From: Cochliopodium minus
Taxonomy: Eukaryota; Discosea; Himatismenida; Cochliopodiidae
Length of the DNA: 13,567 nt
Assembly: GCA_024220525.1 (NCBI GenBank)
Contig: JAMYWO010000182.1
Span: forward strand, 64,001 to 77,567
Direction: 5' to 3'
Part shown: positions 8,835 to 13,567 of the stretch, piece by piece
Layout: each line of letters opens with the position of its first letter
Position numbering within the stretch: position 1 is the first letter of the stretch
The notes under the pieces: generated by a model
Databases searched by the model: none
Seen by the model: only the letters and a program-made list of their open reading frames with translations
What the model was told of the DNA's origin: nothing
Made by a program: the position numbers and the translations under genes

Positions 8835-10762
8835 TTAAAATGTTTCTTCATTTTTTTCTTCCTCTTGAATGGATGTGTTAACAGTGGAGTTATTTTGAAC
8901 TTGGGAGTTATCACCAACTCCTGCTTCTTGATATTGTTGATATTCAGTGATAAGATCTTTAACATTTGATTCTGCTTCAGAGAATCTAAAATAGAAGAAA
9001 TTAGTTAAATGAAAAAATAAAGATGTTTTAAAACAAAATAAATTTACTCCATCTCTTCCATTCCTTCACCAGTATACCAATGCAAGAATGCTTTTCTTTT
9101 AAACATGCTAGAAAATTGATTAGCAACACGTTGGAAGAGGGTTTGGATACTTGTGTTATTTCCAATAAAAGTTCCTGCAACACCTTCATCTGTTGGAGCA
9201 ATATTACAAACGGATGATTTGATGTTGTTAGGGATCCATTCAACAAAGTGTCCACTATTTTTAGATTGGAGTTTTAACATGTGATCATCTACTTCTTTAG
9301 TGGAGACCTTTCCTCTGAAGATAGCAGATGCAGTCAAATAACGTCCACTGTTAGGATCGCAAGCTGCCATCATATTTTTAGGATCAAACATTTGTTGGGT
9401 GATCTCTGCAACACTGTAGTTTCTGTATGCTTGACTGCTAGAAGCGGTCAATGGAGCATAAGAAACCATGAAAAAGTGCATACGTGGGAAAGGAATGAGA
9501 TTTACTATAATTAAAGAAAAGAATAAATTAGAAAAACCAAATTATATCAAATTTTTGATTTTTATCATCATTTTTTTATGTGTTGATTTATTGTGATTTA
9601 TAATTTTATATATTTTTTTTTGTTGAGGATTAATAAAATAAATTATTATTTTTTTATTTGCTTTGTAATATTCTTTGTTTTCTTTATTATAAATTTTTTT
9701 TATATTTATGGTTTTTGGATGTTATTTACCTGCAAGTTTACGAAGATCAGAGTTAAGTTGACCTGGGAAACGAAGAGAACAGGTGGTTCCAGACATAACT
9801 TTGGAGACGAGAGAGTTCAATTCATTGTATCCAGGAGATTTCAATTTTAAAGTTTTCAAAGAAATATCATAAAGAGCTTCATTATCAATACACATTACTT
9901 CATCGACATTTTCAATCAATTGATGGATGGACAACATAGCATTGTATGGTTCTACAACGGTGTCAGAAACTTTTGGGGATGGGACAACAGAGTAAGTACA
10001 CATCATTCTATCAGGATAATCTTCTCTGATTTTAGACATCAAGAGAGTTCCAAGACCAGATCCGGTACCTCCTCCGAGGGAGTGGCATACTTGAAATCCT
10101 TGTAAGCAATCTGCGTGTTCTGCTTCTTTTCTCAATACTTCCAAAACTTGTTCTACCAATTCAGCTCCCTCAGTATAGTGACCCTTTGCCCAATTGTTAC
10201 CTGCTCCACTTTGGGATGCGATGAAATTTGTTGGTCTAAAAATTGATCCAATGTTTCCATTTTTAATTACTTCCAATACACCAGGTTCAAGATCAACTAA
10301 AAGAGCACGAGGAACATACTTTCCTGTTATTTTTGTTTTTAAAAAGTTTGTTAACTTGATGAATTCAAACAATGAAATAATTATTATTTTTTTGGCGCAA
10401 TAATAATTTAATAAAATATTTATTTTGATGTATTTTTGAGATCATTTTACCTCCATTTGCTTCTGCAAAATAAACATCAATTCTTTGGATTTGTTCATCT
10501 TGATCTCCTTTATAATTTCCTTGGTTATCAATACCGTGTTCCTTTGAAATAGTATCCCAAAAGGTTGTTCCTATTTGATTACCACACTATTTCATAATTT
10601 TTTTTTTTTGTGTGAGAATCAAATAAATAAAAAATATATTTTTTATATTTTATAAATTTCAGTGAGTAAAATCAAAAATTTTTATAAAAAGGAAAGGTGA
10701 ATTATTTAATGAAATTATGAAGAACTTACTTGACCAACTTGCAAATGAATAATTTCTCTCAT
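8835..10762 (-). CDS. beta-tubulin
   Basis: Beta subunit of the tubulin heterodimer that builds microtubules. Five exons: 10762-10730, 10586-10451, 10323-9730, 9504-9048 and 8985-8835, all GT...AG and in phase; the total is 456 residues. It begins MREI, the beta-tubulin N-terminal autoregulatory tetrapeptide, which fixes the start. The nucleotide-binding glycine loop GGGTGSG is at 140-146, the canonical place; [60 protein letters not shown] and [13 protein letters not shown] are all present. It is diverged from typical beta-tubulins (for example [31 protein letters not shown]). The C-terminal tail after EYQQYQEAG is Asn/Ser/Thr-rich ([14 protein letters not shown]) and ends EEEKNEETF, with few acidic residues. 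Residues 167 and 200 are Tyr and Met. The frame is clean throughout. It lies head-to-head with the FIG4-like gene. Confidence 0.95.
10391..10398 (+). promoter_or_regulatory. E2F-like motif TTTGGCGC in tubulin intron 2
   Basis: The octamer TTTGGCGC fits the E2F/DP consensus TTTSSCGC and sits inside the second tubulin intron. GC-rich octamers are rare in this AT-rich DNA. Binding is not shown. Confidence 0.3.
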
Positions 10763-10912
10763 TCTTTATTTCTTCTCAAAAAATAAATATATTTATAGAT
10801 TTTTTTTTTTATTTTTTATTTTTTTATTTTTATTTTTCTATCACGTAAATGCTTACTGTAAATACAAAGAATTTCAATTAAAAGCTTAAATAAGTATGGA
10901 ATCTATACTATG

Positions 10913-10922
10913 TTTTGGCGCC
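10913..10922 (+). promoter_or_regulatory. E2F-like motif TTTTGGCGCC
   Basis: Matches TTTGGCGC with a palindromic GGCGCC core, about 150 nt upstream of the tubulin start codon. It is one of two such elements in the divergent promoter. Role inferred from motif only. Confidence 0.4.
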
Positions 10923-10971
10923 ATCAAATTACCTTTGAATTTAAAAGAATTCTTTTTATCATTTATAAAGA

Positions 10972-10980
10972 TTTTGGCGG
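10972..10980 (+). promoter_or_regulatory. E2F-like motif TTTTGGCGG
   Basis: Second GGCG-containing element, in the same orientation as the one at 10913 and 59 nt from it. Fits a relaxed E2F/DP site (TTTGGCGG). Confidence 0.35.
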
Positions 10981-11247
10981 TTTAATTTAAAAAATAAAAA
11001 AAAAAGGTTAAAGTATTTGCTAACCTCTCAATAACTTGAATGAATTTTTAACAATTAGCAAACATAATTTTAAATTTTCTTTTTCACAAAAATATTTAAA
11101 AATTTTTTTGCCAATATTTCACATTAATAATATTGATCTTTTCTATATTTATTTAATATTGAGCTAACGTGAATAACTAGATTCTCATTCTTTAAATAGG
11201 TCTAAATAAGTCTATTTGGATTCTATTATATTAATATATTTAAAAAA

Positions 11248-12610
11248 ATGGAGAATATAGAGAAAAAAATTTGTTATTTAAAACCTACACCATATAGACA
11301 TCCAAGATATACTTTATATGAAACAACACAAGTAATAAAAGATTATATTTACTAAATTTGGTACATCATAAATTTCTTGTAAAGAGATTTTTCCTTGTGG
11401 GATGTGATAAGGAGAAGAAAATATCAAATCTGTTAAAAATTGATAGAACATCTCCATCAGAACTAATGATAAATGAAGATAAAACAAATTATGGAAAGAA
11501 TGAAATAGAAAATGTGTTGGAAATGTTATCATATCAAGGAATGACAGTAAATTCAACAGGATATGGAATATTAGGTAAGAAAAATGATGAGAGAAATTTC
11601 TTATTTTGTGATCAAATAGAAGGAAATATGTCCATAAATATTTATTTAATTGTATATTAAGCTTATTATCGAATATAGGATTTGTCAAATTTTTACAGGG
11701 ATACTATATAATTCTGATAAAAAAAAGGAGATGTGTAGGTAAGATAGCAGGGCAAAAAATATATGCAATAGAAGAAACAGACTGCATCTCAATACCACAT
11801 CAAACGCACAAAATAGAAGAGAGCAACTCAGAAGAAGCAAGATACAAAAGATTGTTCTTTGGGGGGATGGATCTCACCAATTTTTACTTCAGTTACACAT
11901 ATGACATCACCAGGACGTTTCAATTCAACATGAGCAGAATGAACATCACCGAAAAGATACCCCTGTACGATGACAAGTTTGTTTGGAATCATTTCTTGTT
12001 GCAGCCTTTGCTGAACAATGTTTCCAATAAATGGATTTTGCCTTGTATTCACGGTTCTTATATTATGTCAAGTAAAAAAAAAAATTTTTTTTTTTCCATG
12101 CGTGATAAATAATCCAACATATTTCTTTGTTTAGCTTTTACAAGTTTGTTTGACAGAACTCTAGGTAAGAAAGAAAAACATATTTCCATATGACATTTTC
12201 TGATAAGATCATCAACAAATTCATTTTAAATATTAAATTGATTTTAATTTTTAAATGTTAAAAATTTAATGAAATTAATCTCAATCACAATTATATTATT
12301 ATTAATGAATTCTTTTCTTAAAATACTTAGAATTTCTTTGATTGCAAGAAAAGCAGACATTATGCTGGAACGAGATATTTGAAAAGAGGTATCGACGACA
12401 AGGGAACGTAGCGAACAAGTAGAATTGAACAGATCGTGGAGAACATCAAGCCCTACTCCAAAAGAGACACGGAGCATTTTGTTCCTTTGTACAAACAAGA
12501 GGTTCAATACCTGTTTTGGTCTCAAGACATATCTGTGACTGTTCCAAAAGTAACTTTTATTTTAAATTTTCTCTTGGTTAAAATTTTTATTTAATTTATT
12601 ATTATTTTTA

Positions 12611-12641
<31 letters not shown>

Positions 12642-12660
12642 TTTATTTTTTTATTTTTTA

Positions 12661-12691
<31 letters not shown>

Positions 12692-13567
12692 TTTATTTTT
12701 AATTTTATTTTTATTTTATTTTATTTTATTTTTAGTTAGGTTGAATTTTTACCTTTTTATTTTATTTTATTTTACTTTTTTTATTAAATTTTTTTTTTTT
12801 TTTTTTATTTTTTTTTTTAATTTTATTAGCCACCTATTCAAGTTTACAAAAGATCCATTTTTAATCCAGCAATACTACATGTGCAAAGTTTGTTGTCAAG
12901 GTACGGGGAGCCTCTGCATCTTGAATCTCATCAAACAAAGCGAGAAGGTGGCGAGAAACTGTTTTGTTGAAAGAGTTTGAAGAGTGTTATGCATTTTCTC
13001 AACTCTACTCTTCCCAAAAGCAAAGATCATTATATCAGTTGGGATTTTCACAAAGAAACGAAAGGTAAAGATTCAAGAATACACCCAATTAAAAATTATA
13101 TTCAAAAAAATAAAAATAAAAATAAAAACAAAAAAACTAAAAAACTAAAAAAAATAAAAAAAACAAAAAACTAAAAACTAAAAAAACTAAAAAACTAAAA
13201 AACTGAAATATTTTAATCAAAATTTGAAAATTTGAAAAAAATAAAATCGAAATTAATTATTTTCAAAATAACAACCATTCAAAAAATACCTAAAATTAAA
13301 ATTAAAATTGAAAATGAAATGAAAATAAATTAAATTGAAGTTATAATTAAAATTAAAATTTAAAACTTAAAAATAAATTCAAATAAAAATAATATTAATT
13401 AAAATTCAAATAAAAATAATATTGAATTAATTTTAAATTTAAAATTAATTAAAATAATGAAATAGAAATTAAAAATTATTATTTCATATTAAAGCAAAAA
13501 TACAGATGTGATGGAGAGGTTGGCTTCAATAACGAGCAAAGCAATGAAACGCACAAACATATTCCAC
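11248..13567 (+). CDS. FIG4: FIG4-like SAC-domain phosphoinositide phosphatase, 5' part, frame-broken after 12330
   Basis: FIG4 works with PIKfyve/Fab1 and Vac14 on endolysosomal membranes in PI(3,5)P2 turnover. Exons: 11248-11331, 11385-11574, 11679-12071, 12135-12164, 12331-12549, 12840-13064 with the true start at 12830 (acceptor TTAG), and 13506 past the end. Landmarks: YRHPRYTLYETTQ, RFFLVGCDKEKK, LLKIDRTSPSEL, GYGILGFVKFLQGYYI, DLTNFYFSYTYDITRTFQ, WILPCIHGS, AGTRYLKRGIDDKG, VPLYKQEVQYLFWSQDIS, PPIQVYK, NPAILHVQSLLSRYGEPLH, STLPKSKDHYISWDF and VMERLASITSKAMKRTNIFH. The order and FYFSYTYD fit FIG4 better than SAC1. The catalytic CX5R motif is downstream of the window. Exons 1-4 are clean; frame slips occur at about 12331, 12350, 12404, 12415, 12424, 12850, 12860, 12918, 12950 and 12996, with the residues around them well conserved. 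Confidence 0.85.
12550..12829 (+). repeat. intron with TTTTTA repeat and T-runs
   Basis: The intron between SVTVPK and PPIQVYK of the FIG4-like gene (GTAACT donor, TTATTAG acceptor) is mostly ATTTTT units (about 12600-12735) followed by long T-runs. No coding content. Confidence 0.75.
13065..13505 (+). repeat. long A-rich intron of the FIG4-like gene
   Basis: A 441-nt intron from GTAAAG to TACAG. It contains AAAAATAAAAAC and AAAAACT runs (about 13105-13205), then degenerate AAATTAAAATT sequence. It is A-rich on the sense strand, the opposite of the T-rich introns upstream in the same gene. No exon was seen inside it. Confidence 0.65.

Larger units (their letters stand above)
10763..11247. 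promoter_or_regulatory. divergent promoter region, tubulin (-) and FIG4-like (+)
   Basis: This 485-nt spacer separates two divergent start codons. It is AT-rich with T-runs near 10801-10838 and no protein-like frame. The two GC-bearing motifs described separately are its only clear structure. No TATA box can be singled out from the AT background. Confidence 0.6.

Noticed and set aside
9593-9850. Plus-strand Phe/Ile-rich frame
   Set aside because: It lies over a tubulin intron and the antisense of a tubulin exon; low-complexity translation only.
11314-11688. Minus-strand 124-residue hydrophobic frame
   Set aside because: It is the antisense of FIG4-like exon 2, which has conserved SAC-domain sequence; the hydrophobic look comes from AT-rich antisense codons.
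12244-12525. Minus-strand 93-residue frame
   Set aside because: It is antisense to the FIG4-like exon that encodes AGTRYLKRG and YLFWSQDIS.
12977-13174. Plus-strand frame ending in a Lys/Asn-rich tail
   Set aside because: The first part is a real FIG4-like exon, but the Lys/Asn tail is translated A-rich intron beyond the GTAAAG donor at 13065.
1-13567. Transposons, CRISPR arrays, tRNA genes
   Set aside because: No transposase or reverse transcriptase motifs, terminal repeats, spaced direct repeats or tRNA-like T-loops were seen; the repeats are simple-sequence or one short 26-bp tandem array.

Overview
The window is eukaryotic nuclear DNA from an AT-rich, intron-dense microbe. Reading frames are interrupted by GT...AG introns of about 50 to 120 nt (a few reach 280 to 520 nt), some exons are only 19 to 23 nt, the standard code with TAA stops fits, and introns and spacers are filled with TTTTTA/AAAAAT simple repeats. 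Recognisable genes are eukaryotic housekeeping genes: beta-tubulin, FIG4-type SAC phosphatase, EMC4, actin and 5S rRNA. The 5S fragment and the tubulin core look somewhat fungal (the 3' half of the 5S resembles yeast 5S), but an amoeboid protist is equally possible. I do not assign a species.

Layout. 1-1973 (+): the 3' part of a secreted-type GH5 glycosidase in 13 exons, ending in a Thr/Ser/Pro linker and a short Cys/Trp-containing tail. 1974-2084: hexamer repeat, then a single N at 2085, immediately followed by the 3' half of a 5S rRNA gene (2086-2150) with a T-run terminator. 2161-2741: no gene seen. 2742-3450 (-): broken actin copy. About 3500-4170 (-): broken ankyrin-repeat gene. 4229-5212 (-): intact two-exon EMC4. 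5281-6006 (-): coiled-coil plus Sel1-like repeat protein. 6378-8718 (-): multi-exon gene encoding two tandem copies of an aegerolysin/actinoporin-like domain. 8835-10762 (-): intact five-exon beta-tubulin with an atypical C-terminal tail. 10763-11247: divergent promoter region with E2F-like motifs. 11248 to the end (+): FIG4-like phosphoinositide phosphatase, running off the window.

The genes do not form one pathway. They are a normal mix of endomembrane (EMC4, FIG4), cytoskeletal (tubulin, actin) and secreted or accessory (GH5, tandem-domain protein) functions. The main oddity is patchy sequence integrity. GH5, EMC4, the Sel1-like gene, tubulin and the first four FIG4 exons read cleanly, while 2.7-4.2 kb and 12.33-13.06 kb carry clusters of one- and two-base frame breaks in otherwise well conserved protein. 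Some of this may be uncorrected long-read consensus error; actin also has in-frame stops, which fits real decay better. The N at 2085 fits a patched assembly.
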